From NCBI RefSeq assembly GCF_014649775.1, contig NZ_BMTR01000005.1, positions 372,001 through 436,000 of the forward strand: 64,000 bases of DNA. The letters are read 5' to 3'. The notes under the pieces were generated by a model. That model searched no databases. It saw only the letters and a list, made by a program, of their open reading frames with translations, and had not been told where the DNA came from. Positions 51,989 through 59,988 of the stretch are shown one piece after another. The DNA is from Streptomyces longisporoflavus (GTDB lineage: Bacteria > Actinomycetota > Actinomycetes > Streptomycetales > Streptomycetaceae). Position 1 is the stretch's first letter, and the number at the start of each line of letters is the position of its first letter. Position numbers and translations under genes: made by a program.

Positions 51989-53338
51989 ATGGTGGAGAGC
52001 GCGAGCGGGGAGCCGGACGACGGCGCCGCTGAGGTGCTCGACCGTCCGCTGCCCGACGGAGTGCGCCGAAGGGTCGTCCAGATCGTCTCGGACGGCTTCG
52101 GCGGTCTCACGGTCGGCGAACTTCCCGCGCAGCTGCGGCAGTACGCCCGCTTCACGCCGACCCGGCGCACGAAGTTCGCGGGCAACGCCATGGCGACGGC
52201 CCTGGAGGGCGACCCGCTCTTCCGCCAGCGCATCGGCGAACGTCTCAGAGAGGCGCAGCCCGAGCTCACCGGCGCCCTGGACGCGGGCACACCACCCCCG
52301 GCCGCGGACCCCCTCGATGTGGCGGCCGCGGCCTATGTGCTGCGCCCCACCGGCTGGGTGAAGCTGGTGACCGCCGCGGGCGAGGAGGCCCTGCGGGCGG
52401 ACGCCGAGCGCGCCGACGACGAGACCCGGGCCGAGCTCGAACGGCTGCGCGAGGAACTCGCCGCGGCCCGCGGCCAGACGAAAGCCGAGACCGAACGGCT
52501 GCGCACGGAACTCGAGTCGGCGAAGAAGGAAGCCGAATCGATGCATCGCAAGCTGCGCGGCGCCCTGAGCGACGTCAAGCGCGGCGAGGCGGCCCTGCGC
52601 AAGGCCGCCGCCGAGTTCGATGCCGCCAAAGCCGAGAGCCAGGCACAGCTGTCCGCCGCCGAGAGCGAGACGCGGCGGCTCAAGGCGCGGCTCGGCGAGA
52701 CCGAGGCAGCCCTCGAGGCCAGCCGCAGGGCGGCGCGCGAGGGCCGCAGCGTCGAGGACATGCGGGTGCGGCTGCTGCTCGACACGCTCCTGGAGTCCGC
52801 CCAGGGGCTGCGCCGCGAACTGGCGCTGCCGCCCGTCTCCGTAAGGCCCGCCGAGACCGTGGACGCCGTCGAGCCCGGCCGGATGACGCCGAAGGACATC
52901 GCCGCCAGGGCGCTCTCCGAGAACGACCCGGCGATCCTGGACCAGCTGCTCGCGCTGCCCCAGGCGCACATGGTCGTGGACGGCTACAACGTCACCAAGA
53001 CCGGCTATCCGACCATGCCCCTGGAGAAACAGCGGCTGCGCCTGCTCGGCTCGCTCTCGCAGCTCGCCGCGCAGACCGGCGCCGAGATGACCTGCGTCTT
53101 CGACGGGGCCGAACTCGCCGCGCCGGTGCTGCTCGCGCCGCCGCGCGGGGTGCGGGTGCTCTTCTCCAAGCCCGGCGTCACCGCGGACGAACTGATCCGC
53201 CAGCTGGTGCGCGCGGAGCCGTCGGGGCGCCCCGTGGTCGTCGTGTCGACCGACCGGGAAGTCGCCGACGGGATCGCGAAGGCGGGGGCGCGTCCCGTCG
53301 CTTCCGCCGTCCTCCTCAAGAGGCTCTCGCGCGGCTGA
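51989..53338 (+). CDS. NYN-domain (YacP/Rae1-like) RNA-binding protein with coiled coil
   Basis: A 449-residue protein. The N-terminal ~120 residues are a helical region; residues about 135-275 form a long charged coiled coil (RAELERLREELAAARGQTKAETERLR...). The C-terminal ~150 residues are a NYN domain (PIN-like nuclease fold) with MVVDGYNVTKTGYP, TCVFDGAE and VVVSTDREVADGIAKAG carrying the acidic metal-binding residues. The B. subtilis relative Rae1 cuts mRNA in the ribosomal A site. GGGGTG lies upstream of the ATG. Confidence 0.87.
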   Translation: MVESASGEPDDGAAEVLDRPLPDGVRRRVVQIVSDGFGGLTVGELPAQLRQYARFTPTRRTKFAGNAMATALEGDPLFRQRIGERLREAQPELTGALDAGTPPPAADPLDVAAAAYVLRPTGWVKLVTAAGEEALRADAERADDETRAELERLREELAAARGQTKAETERLRTELESAKKEAESMHRKLRGALSDVKRGEAALRKAAAEFDAAKAESQAQLSAAESETRRLKARLGETEAALEASRRAAREGRSVEDMRVRLLLDTLLESAQGLRRELALPPVSVRPAETVDAVEPGRMTPKDIAARALSENDPAILDQLLALPQAHMVVDGYNVTKTGYPTMPLEKQRLRLLGSLSQLAAQTGAEMTCVFDGAELAAPVLLAPPRGVRVLFSKPGVTADELIRQLVRAEPSGRPVVVVSTDREVADGIAKAGARPVASAVLLKRLSRG

Positions 53339-53689
53339 GAACGCGGCTGAGAACCGGCGCGTTCACGGGCTGCCGCACGCCGCCTTCACGGGGTTAACGT
53401 ACGCCGCTTTCGCTCCGCTTGGGGGCACAAGTAACTCGTGTTCTCTATGCCCGAATTGGTGCTCACGCTGCGCGACGTAGCGTCAAGTAGTAACTACTGC
53501 CTGTGTGTTATCGGTAAAATATGCGCCCCGCAACCTACTTTTTTCCTGTCAGGATTTGAACTGATCACAAGAAGGTCACTAGGGTCTCGCCTCGAACCTC
53601 CGCTCGGTTGATCACCCATCCGGGGTGGCAGCGGTGGTACCCGCCCACCAGGTTTCGGTAGGCGGCTGGAGGAAGAAGGAGCCGCCTTC
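53339..53689. other. 351-bp intergenic region with structured leader
   Basis: Less GC-rich than its surroundings. It holds a 13-bp palindrome AGTAGTAACTACT (53486-53498), a possible -10 TAAAAT (53515-53520), and the three-way-junction candidate described below. No protein-coding frame is supported. Confidence 0.5.
53588..53664 (+). ncRNA. Candidate structured leader RNA before NlpC/P60 gene 1
   Basis: CGCCT-CGAA-CC (53588-53598) can pair with GG-TTCG-AGGCG parts of 53651-53664 to close a junction with two inner hairpins, CACCC/GGGTG and GTGG/CCAC. The ribosome site GGAGGAAGAAGGAG follows directly. The 3' TTCGGTAGGCG recalls the end of ydaO (c-di-AMP) riboswitches, which control related hydrolases in Streptomyces, but the element is much shorter than ydaO. 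Identification is tentative. Confidence 0.35.
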
Positions 53690-54721
53690 GTGGCGTCCCA
53701 TCGTCGACCCAAGCAGCCGAGCCGCGCGCGCGTGACCGTGCTCACCGCCACCGCCGCCGCTGCCGTCGCACTCACCTCCCAGGCGGCCAACGCGGCGCCG
53801 AGCGAGAAGCCGAGCAAGGACGAGGTCAAGTCCAAGGTCGACAAGCTCTACGAGGACGCCGGCCGGGCGACCGACCGGTACAACGGCGCCAAGGAGAAGC
53901 AGGAGAAGCTCGAGAAGGAGATCGGCGAGCTTCAGGACAAGGTCGCCCGCGGCCAGGAGGACCTCAACGACCTGCGCGGCGGCCTCGGTTCGATGGCCAG
54001 CGCGCAGTACCGCTCCGGCGGCCTCGACCCCTCCGTCCAGCTGTTCCTCTCCGCCGACCCGGACGACTACCTCGACAAGGCGTCCACCATGGACCAGCTG
54101 AGCGGTCAGCAGGTCGAGGCGCTCAAGAAGGTCCAGGAGAAGCAGCGGACCCTCGCGCAGGAGCGCAAGGAGGCTTCCGACAAGCTCAAGGACCTTGCCG
54201 ACACGCGCAAGGAACTGGGCAAGAAGAAGAAGGAAGTCCAGAGCAAGCTGGGCGCCGCCCAGAAGCTGCTCAACACCCTGACCGCCAAGGAGAAGCAGGA
54301 GCTCGCCGCCAAGGAGCAGCGCGCGAGCCGCGACGCCGGCGACCGCGTGGACCTCGGCAAGGAGGCCCCGGCATCGCAGCGCGGCCAGGCCGCCCTGAGC
54401 GCCGCCGCGACGCAGATCGGCAAGCCCTACGTCTCCGGCGGCAGCGGCCCCAACTCCTACGACTGCTCCGGCCTCACGCAGTGGGCGTACAACCAGGCCG
54501 GTGTCCAGATCACCCGGACCACCTACACCCAGCAGAACGACGGCCCGAAGATCGGCCGCGGCGAGCTGAAGCCGGGCGACCTGGTGTTCTTCAACAGCCT
54601 CGCGCACGTCGGGTTGTACGCCGGCAACGGCCAGGTGCTGCACGCCCCGAAGCCGGGTGCCGTGGTGCGCTACGAGTCGATGTCGACCATCGGTTCCTTC
54701 CAGTTCGGCGTCCGCATCTGA
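53690..54721 (+). CDS. NlpC/P60 peptidoglycan endopeptidase (RipA-like), copy 1
   Basis: A 343-residue secreted hydrolase: a basic signal peptide cleaved near ANAAPS, a coiled-coil region (about 40-220), then the NlpC/P60 domain with the catalytic Cys in NSYDCSGLTQWAYNQAG near residue 259 and His in AHVGLYAGNGQVLHAP. It should cut D-Glu-diamino-acid bonds of stem peptides; the coiled coil probably autoinhibits or localises it. GTG 53690 has GAAGGAG upstream. A tandem paralogue follows at 54994. Confidence 0.93.
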   Translation: MASHRRPKQPSRARVTVLTATAAAAVALTSQAANAAPSEKPSKDEVKSKVDKLYEDAGRATDRYNGAKEKQEKLEKEIGELQDKVARGQEDLNDLRGGLGSMASAQYRSGGLDPSVQLFLSADPDDYLDKASTMDQLSGQQVEALKKVQEKQRTLAQERKEASDKLKDLADTRKELGKKKKEVQSKLGAAQKLLNTLTAKEKQELAAKEQRASRDAGDRVDLGKEAPASQRGQAALSAAATQIGKPYVSGGSGPNSYDCSGLTQWAYNQAGVQITRTTYTQQNDGPKIGRGELKPGDLVFFNSLAHVGLYAGNGQVLHAPKPGAVVRYESMSTIGSFQFGVRI

Positions 54722-54926
54722 GTGCCTCCCTCCAGCCGAGTGCCGACCCCCCGGTCGTCCGCATCTGAAACGACCGGTGGTCCGCCCGAACGGGCGAATT
54801 CGGGCAACTCCCGCTGACCTCGCGCCCCGTCGGTGACCTGCGTCTCCGGCGGGGCGTCACGTTGTGTGCACGGCGAGGCCTTTGGCCGTGACGTGATCTC
54901 ACCGCTACTGTCGCGCGCATTCCCCC

Positions 54927-54970
54927 GACGGACCGGGGGACTTTCCCCCGGCTTCGCCCGGGGGTCCGTC
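54927..54970 (+). ncRNA. Leader hairpins with mutually exclusive pairings before NlpC/P60 gene 2
   Basis: GACGGACC/GGTCCGTC (54927-54934, 54963-54970) can enclose GGGGG-ACTTT-CCCCC (54935-54949), or CCCCCGG (54945-54951) can instead pair with CCGGGGG (54958-54964). The two folds cannot coexist. AGGGAG follows eight bases downstream. It may be a switch, a terminator or a Streptomyces repeat. Confidence 0.4.
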
Positions 54971-54993
54971 ATGCGGAGGGAGAGCGGCTACCC

Positions 54994-56022
54994 GTGGGGT
55001 CCCATCGTCGTCTCGCGCTGTCAGGTCAGGACCGGAGCACGCGCGTCACCATCCTTTCGGCCGCCGCGGCCACCGCCGCGGCGGCTCTCGCCGGTGCGCC
55101 GGCGGGCGCCGCGCCGCAGGACACCCCGGCGGCCACCAAGGCCAAGGTGGACCGCCTCTTCGAGCAGGCCGAGAAGGCCACCGAGGCGTACAACAAGGCC
55201 GACGAGCGCGCCGACACCCTGCGCGAGCAGGTCGGGCGGGCCAAGGACAGCGTCGCCCGCGGCCAGGAGCGCATCAACACGATGCGCGGCGCGCTCGGTT
55301 CGCTCGCCGGGGCGCAGTACCGCTCGGGCGGCATCGACCCCTCCCTCGCCCTGCTGCTCTCCTCCGACCCGGACGGCTTTCTGGACAAGGCGGCGGCGCT
55401 CGACCGCATCAGCGCCCGGCAGGCCGGTGAACTGACCGATCTGCAAAAGGCCCAGCGCAGCCTGTCCCAGGAGCGCACGGAGGCCGGACGCAAACTCCTC
55501 GCACTGGAGAAGAGCCGCGCCACGGTGGCCCGGCACAAGCGCAGCGTCGAGCACAAGCTCGCCGAGGCGCGCAGGCTGCTCAACTCGCTGCCCTCGCGGG
55601 ACCGGGACGCCTACGACAGGGCGTCGCGCTCGGAACGCGAAGGCATGCCGGACCCCGGGGGCGCCGCCCCGTCCTCGTCACGGGCCGCCGCCGCCATCGC
55701 CGCCGCGCGGTCCGCGGTCGGCAAGCCGTACGTGTGGGGCGCCAACGGCCCCTCCGGCTTCGACTGTTCGGGCCTCACCCAGTGGTCGTACGCGCAGGCG
55801 GGCGTGGGGCTGCCGCGCACCTCGCAGGCCCAGCGGTACGCGGGGAAGCAGGTGCCCCTCTCGCAAGCGCAGCCCGGCGACCTCGTCGCCTACCGCGACG
55901 ACGCGAGCCACATCGGGATGTACATGGGCAACGGCCAGGTCGTGCACGCGCCCTACCCCGGAGCCTCCGTGCGCTACGACCCCGTCGGCATGATGCCGGT
56001 GTCGTCGGTGACCAGGGTCTGA
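54994..56022 (+). CDS. NlpC/P60 peptidoglycan endopeptidase, copy 2
   Basis: A 342-residue paralogue of the preceding gene with the same plan: GSHRRLALSGQDRSTR-type basic signal start, Ala-rich export segment, coiled coil (about 45-215), and NlpC/P60 domain with SGFDCSGLTQWSYAQAG and SHIGMYMGNGQVVHAP. The motif YRSGGIDPSLALLLSSDPDGFLDKA aligns with YRSGGLDPSVQLFLSADPDDYLDKA of copy 1, so they arose by tandem duplication. GTG start with AGGGAG upstream. Confidence 0.93.
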   Translation: MGSHRRLALSGQDRSTRVTILSAAAATAAAALAGAPAGAAPQDTPAATKAKVDRLFEQAEKATEAYNKADERADTLREQVGRAKDSVARGQERINTMRGALGSLAGAQYRSGGIDPSLALLLSSDPDGFLDKAAALDRISARQAGELTDLQKAQRSLSQERTEAGRKLLALEKSRATVARHKRSVEHKLAEARRLLNSLPSRDRDAYDRASRSEREGMPDPGGAAPSSSRAAAAIAAARSAVGKPYVWGANGPSGFDCSGLTQWSYAQAGVGLPRTSQAQRYAGKQVPLSQAQPGDLVAYRDDASHIGMYMGNGQVVHAPYPGASVRYDPVGMMPVSSVTRV

Positions 56023-56060
56023 CCGGCACCCCGCGGCCCGCTGCCCGTACGATCTGGAAC

Positions 56061-57248
56061 GTGGCTGGTCGCGGGCGTGGGTCGTGGGTGCTGGGGATCT
56101 GTCTCGCCGTGCTCGTCGGGTGCGGCGGTCCTCCGGCGCCCGACGCGGCGCCCGGAGACGTGCGCAGGCTGCTCGACCGGCGCGCGGCCGCGGTGCTCGA
56201 CCGGGACGCGAAGGCGTACCGCGCGACGGGCGGTGCGGCCGATGCCTACGACAACCTCCGCGACGTGCCGCTGAAGTCCTGGCAGTACCGCCTGACCGCC
56301 TTCGAGCGGACCGGCACGCGGGCCACCGCCACCGCGGACCTCCGCTACCGGATCAAGGGCTACGACAGCGAGCCGCTCACCACCTCGCGCGTGCTCACGC
56401 TGCGGGAGCGCGACGGACGCTGGTACGTCGCCGCTGAGCGCCCCGCCGAGAAGGCCACGCAGCAACTCTGGGACCAGGGGCCCGTCACGTCCGTACGGGG
56501 CGCTCACAGCCTCGTGCTCGGCGTCGGGCGCGGCGAGCAGGACAAGACGACGCTGCGCGGGTACGCGGACCTCGCCGACCGGGCGGTGCCCCTGGTGCGG
56601 GACGCCTGGGAGAAGAAGTGGCCGCAGCGGGTCGTGGTCCTGGTGCCCGAGTCCCTGAAGGGCATGGCCGGGCTGCTCGGGGCGCCCGCTTCCGGATATC
56701 AGGGGATCGCGGCGGTGACCACGGGGGAGGCGGGCGGCTCCGGGGCGGCGCCGGCCGATCGGATCATCGTCAACCCCGAGGCGTACGGCGTGCTCGGCGA
56801 CTTCGGCAAGCAGGTCGTGCTCACCCACGAGACCACCCACGTCGCGACCCGCGCGCACACCTCGCCCGCGACCCCGCTGTGGCTCTCCGAAGGCCTTGCC
56901 GACTGGGTGGGCTATCGCGGCACGGGCCGCACCCCCGCGCAGGCCGCCCCCGAATTGCGCCGTGCCGCCGAGCGGGACCGACTGCCCGCCGAGCTCCCCG
57001 AGGACGACGACTTCGGCTTCAGCGGGGACGCGGGGAAGCTGGCCGCGGCGTACGAGGGGTCCTGGCTGGCCTGCCGGATGATCGCGGACCAGTGGGGCGA
57101 GGCGAAGCTGACGGGCTTCTACGAAGCGGTCGGTGCGCACAAGAAGAGGCCCGGCGCGGTCCGGGACGCGCTGGAGGACGTCCTGGACATCACTCCGGAG
57201 GAGTTCACGGCGCAGTGGCGTACGTATCTGCGCGAGGAGCTCGGCTGA
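56061..57248 (+). CDS. Zinc-metallopeptidase-like lipoprotein
   Basis: A 395-residue exported protein. The signal peptide ends in a lipobox (CLAVLVGC). After an N-terminal region resembling a transport-associated or NTF2-like domain (VRRLLDRRAAAVLDRDAKAYR) comes a gluzincin-like domain with VVLTHETTHVATRAH (HExxH with two His and catalytic Glu) and the downstream LWLSEGLADWVGYRG, whose Glu is the usual third ligand. The substrate is unknown. GTG 56061 has TACGAT seven bases upstream and no Shine-Dalgarno, so it is likely leaderless. It overlaps the convergent mannosyltransferase-like gene by 44 bp. Confidence 0.82.
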   Translation: MAGRGRGSWVLGICLAVLVGCGGPPAPDAAPGDVRRLLDRRAAAVLDRDAKAYRATGGAADAYDNLRDVPLKSWQYRLTAFERTGTRATATADLRYRIKGYDSEPLTTSRVLTLRERDGRWYVAAERPAEKATQQLWDQGPVTSVRGAHSLVLGVGRGEQDKTTLRGYADLADRAVPLVRDAWEKKWPQRVVVLVPESLKGMAGLLGAPASGYQGIAAVTTGEAGGSGAAPADRIIVNPEAYGVLGDFGKQVVLTHETTHVATRAHTSPATPLWLSEGLADWVGYRGTGRTPAQAAPELRRAAERDRLPAELPEDDDFGFSGDAGKLAAAYEGSWLACRMIADQWGEAKLTGFYEAVGAHKKRPGAVRDALEDVLDITPEEFTAQWRTYLREELG

Positions 57249-58473
57249 CCTCCGCGGAGCCGGGCGCGTGCTCGCGGGAGCGCGGTCCGGACACCGTGTG
57301 CCGCCACAGGTTGCGGCAGGCGAGCAGCGCCGCCGCGACGAGCAGACCATTGCGTACGAGGAGCAGCGTGACGCCCAGCGGGTCGCTCGCCACCACGTGC
57401 GAGAACCAGACGGGGAACTCCAGGAACGTGACGAACGTGGCCGCGAGCACCAGACGCGCGGGCAGCACCATGCGGCTCGCACGGAACGCCAGGCACACGG
57501 CGGCGACCCCGACCAGCCACAGTAAGTACTGCGGGCTGATCACCCGGCTCGTCGTCGTGAACAGCAGGACGGCGACGAAGGCCGCGTCCGCGACCGTGCT
57601 CGCCGACCAGGTGCGCGCGCGAAGCCGCCACACGAGCAGCCAGCAGAAGGCCGCCGCGGAGAGCCCCTGCGCCACCGTGCTGACCAGTGTGACGTACGGA
57701 CCGAGGAACTCCACCGAGCCGTAGTTGAGCTGCACGTCGCCCTGCCAGCCGAGGTGCCGCGCGACGTGGAAGACCAGCGCGCCGAGCGATTCGACCTCGG
57801 TGCCGCGGTCGCGCTGGAAGGTCAGGAAGGCCAGGGCGCCGGGCATCGTCACGAGGAAGGCGAGGGTCAGACCCGCGGCGGTGGCGAACGCCGCGCCCCA
57901 CGAACTCCGGGTGGCACGCGCGCGTGGCATGCCGACGAGCAGCAGGGCCGGCCACACCTTGAGCAGCGCGCCGAACCCCGCGAGCGCCCCCATCGTGCGG
58001 GGGTGCCGGGCCCCGGCGAGCAGCGCGGCCACCGCGACGGCCGTCACCATCACGTCGTAGCGGGCGTACACGGTCGGCCCGAGCAGCGCCGCTCCCGCGA
58101 CCCACGTCCAGGCTCCCCGGAGGGACTTGCCCGGCCGCCGGCCCGCGTACAGGAGCAGCCCGCAGACCAGCGCGTCGGCGAGGAGGGCGAGCACGAAGAA
58201 CGCCGTGGTGTAGCCGGCGAAGGGCAGCAGGGCGGGGGAGAGGATCGCGAGGGCGGCGGCGGGCGGGTACTGCCAGGTGACGTCGTCGAGCGGGAAGGTG
58301 CCGGTGCGCAGGACCTCGTACCAGCCCTCGTAGATGACGGACACGTCACTGGTCACGTCGGGGCCGGGCGCGGTGAGCACCCCGAAGACGCAGAGCAGCA
58401 GCACGGTCCTGGTCAGGACCCAGACGGTCAGGATCCGCGCCACACACACCACGCCCCTTTTCGGATACTTCAT
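57205..58473 (-). CDS. GT87/GT-C-like polyprenyl-phosphate mannosyltransferase-like membrane protein
   Basis: About 422 residues with nine to eleven transmembrane helices. GPDVTSDVSVIYEGWYEVLRTGTFPLDDVTWQYPPAAALAILSPALLP contains the acidic residues and the WQYPP signature of DUF2029/GT87 enzymes. In mycobacteria the GT87 member PimE adds mannose to PIMs; its divergent neighbour here is PimB, so lipid mannosylation is a reasonable guess. The start is uncertain: ATG 58473 is listed, but GTG 58449 and 58443 follow AAAAGGGG and may be preferred. The tail overlaps the metallopeptidase gene. Confidence 0.78.
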   Translation of the reverse strand: MKYPKRGVVCVARILTVWVLTRTVLLLCVFGVLTAPGPDVTSDVSVIYEGWYEVLRTGTFPLDDVTWQYPPAAALAILSPALLPFAGYTTAFFVLALLADALVCGLLLYAGRRPGKSLRGAWTWVAGAALLGPTVYARYDVMVTAVAVAALLAGARHPRTMGALAGFGALLKVWPALLLVGMPRARATRSSWGAAFATAAGLTLAFLVTMPGALAFLTFQRDRGTEVESLGALVFHVARHLGWQGDVQLNYGSVEFLGPYVTLVSTVAQGLSAAAFCWLLVWRLRARTWSASTVADAAFVAVLLFTTTSRVISPQYLLWLVGVAAVCLAFRASRMVLPARLVLAATFVTFLEFPVWFSHVVASDPLGVTLLLVRNGLLVAAALLACRNLWRHTVSGPRSREHAPGSAEVSRAPRADTYATAP

Positions 58474-58588
58474 TGTGTTTCGGTGAGCCATGATGCCGGG
58501 CGCGGCCGTCAATGGGCCATGAGGCGGGGCCGTCCGGGAGGCGAGGCCGTTCGGCGCTCCGGCGGGCTTTCGGTACTGTCGGGCGACG

Positions 58589-59731
58589 ATGCACAAGACC
58601 CTGATCGTCACGAACGACTTCCCGCCCAGGCCCGGTGGCATCCAGGCGTTCCTGCACAACATGGCGCTGCGCCTGGACCCCGCACAGCTCGTCGTCTACG
58701 CCTCCACGTGGAAGCGGGGCCGCGAGGGCGCCGAAGCGACGGCCGCCTTCGACGCCGAGCAGCCCTTCGAGGTCGTACGCGACCCCACGACGATGCTGCT
58801 GCCCACCCCGCGCGTCACGCGGCGCGCGGTCTCGCTCCTGCGCGAACACGGCTGCGAGTCGGTGTGGTTCGGGGCGGCGGCGCCGCTCGGGCTCATGGCC
58901 CCGGCGCTGCGGAAGGCGGGCGCCAGGCGGCTCGTCGCCACGACGCACGGGCACGAGGCGGGGTGGGCGCAGCTGCCCGCGTCACGCCAACTGCTCCGCC
59001 GCATCGGAGATTCGACGGACACGATCACCTACCTGGGCGAGTACACGCGCTCGCGCATCGCCGCCGCCCTGTCGCCCGCCGCGGCCGGGCGGATGGTCCA
59101 ACTGCCGCCGGGCGTCGACGAGAAGACCTTCCACCCGCAATCGGGCGGTGACGCCGTGCGGGCCCGCCTCGGCCTGACGGACCGGCCGGTCGTGGTGTGC
59201 GTCTCGCGCCTGGTGCCGCGCAAGGGGCAGGACACGCTGATCCTGGCCATGCCGAGGATTCTGGCGCGGGAGCCTGAAACGGTGCTTCTGGTGGTGGGCG
59301 GCGGCCCTTACGAGAAGGAGCTGCGGAAGCTGGCCGCCGAGACGGGTGTCTCGAAGTCGGTCCGCTTCACCGGGGCGGTGCCGTGGGAGGAGCTTCCCGC
59401 GCATTACGGCGCGGGGGACGTCTTCGCGATGCCGTGCCGTACCCGGCGGGGCGGGTTGGACGTGGAGGGGCTCGGCATCGTCTACCTGGAGGCCTCCGCG
59501 ACCGGCCTCCCGGTCGTCGCCGGGGATTCTGGCGGGGCGCCGGACGCGGTGCTCGACGGGGAGACGGGGTGGGTGGTCCGGGGCGGCTCTCCGGAGGCCG
59601 CCGCCGACCGGATCGTCACCCTGCTGGGAGACGCGGAGCTGCGGGCGCGGATGGGGGAGCGGGGCCGGGAGTGGGTGGAGGAGCGGTGGCGCTGGGATCT
59701 CCTCGCGGAGAAGCTGCGGGAACTGCTTTGA
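58589..59731 (+). CDS. pimB: GT4 glycosyltransferase, PimB-like mannosyltransferase
   Basis: A 380-residue GT-B enzyme that matches corynebacterial/mycobacterial PimB' as I recall it: TLIVTNDFPPRPGGIQAFLHNMA, VWFGAAAPLGLMAPALRKAGA, THGHEAGWAQLPASRQLLRRIGDSTD, VSRLVPRKGQDTLI and the E-x7-E region GGLDVEGLGIVYLEASATGLPVVAG. It adds the second mannose to phosphatidylinositol mannoside at the cytosolic membrane face. TACTGT lies nine bases before the ATG. It is divergent from the GT87-like gene. Confidence 0.88.
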   Translation: MHKTLIVTNDFPPRPGGIQAFLHNMALRLDPAQLVVYASTWKRGREGAEATAAFDAEQPFEVVRDPTTMLLPTPRVTRRAVSLLREHGCESVWFGAAAPLGLMAPALRKAGARRLVATTHGHEAGWAQLPASRQLLRRIGDSTDTITYLGEYTRSRIAAALSPAAAGRMVQLPPGVDEKTFHPQSGGDAVRARLGLTDRPVVVCVSRLVPRKGQDTLILAMPRILAREPETVLLVVGGGPYEKELRKLAAETGVSKSVRFTGAVPWEELPAHYGAGDVFAMPCRTRRGGLDVEGLGIVYLEASATGLPVVAGDSGGAPDAVLDGETGWVVRGGSPEAAADRIVTLLGDAELRARMGERGREWVEERWRWDLLAEKLRELL

Positions 59732-59732
59732 G

Positions 59733-59899
59733 CGCCTGAGGGGGTGCCGCTGAGGGTTGTTGCGCGACTGACGGCCGTCGAGGGCTTGTCGCGCAGTTCC
59801 CCGCGCCCCTGACGGGGCGCCTGAGGGGGTGCCGCTGAGGGCTTGTTGCGCGGCTGACCGCCGTCACGGGCTTGTCGGCAGTTCCCCGCGCCCCTTAAG
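59733..59899. repeat. Two tandem ~85-bp direct repeats
   Basis: Each copy starts CGCCTGAGGGGGTGCCGCTG (59733 and 59818) and runs through TTGTTGCGCG, ACGGGCTTGTCG or close variants and CAGTTCCCCGCGCCCCT. The second ends in the hairpin at 59878-59915. The unit is non-coding. Confidence 0.75.
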
Positions 59900-59915
59900 G
59901 GGCGCGGGGAACTGC
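59878..59915. terminator. Perfect 38-bp palindrome, bidirectional terminator/repeat
   Basis: GCAGTTCCCCGCGCCCCTT and its complement with no loop, between convergent pimB and the acyl-CoA synthetase gene. The GTTCCCCGCGCCCCT arm is a sequence I recall as widespread in Streptomyces intergenic DNA. Confidence 0.8.
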
Positions 59916-59988
59916 GCGAGCAACCAGGCGCGACCCGCAGTCGCGAGAGCAGAGCGCCCCCCACGGCGAGTGGGCGCCCCCGCCAACG

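Noticed and set aside
53486..53498. MtrA-type GTAAC boxes upstream of the NlpC/P60 gene
   Set aside because: GTAAC occurs at 53430 and 53491 but not with the direct-repeat spacing expected of the known site, so I could not support it.
53521..53690. ydaO (c-di-AMP) riboswitch before the NlpC/P60 gene
   Set aside because: Only the 3' TTCGGTAGGCG resembles the family. The GGGGAA-type core and the usual 120-nt or longer size are missing, so I list it only as an unidentified structured leader.
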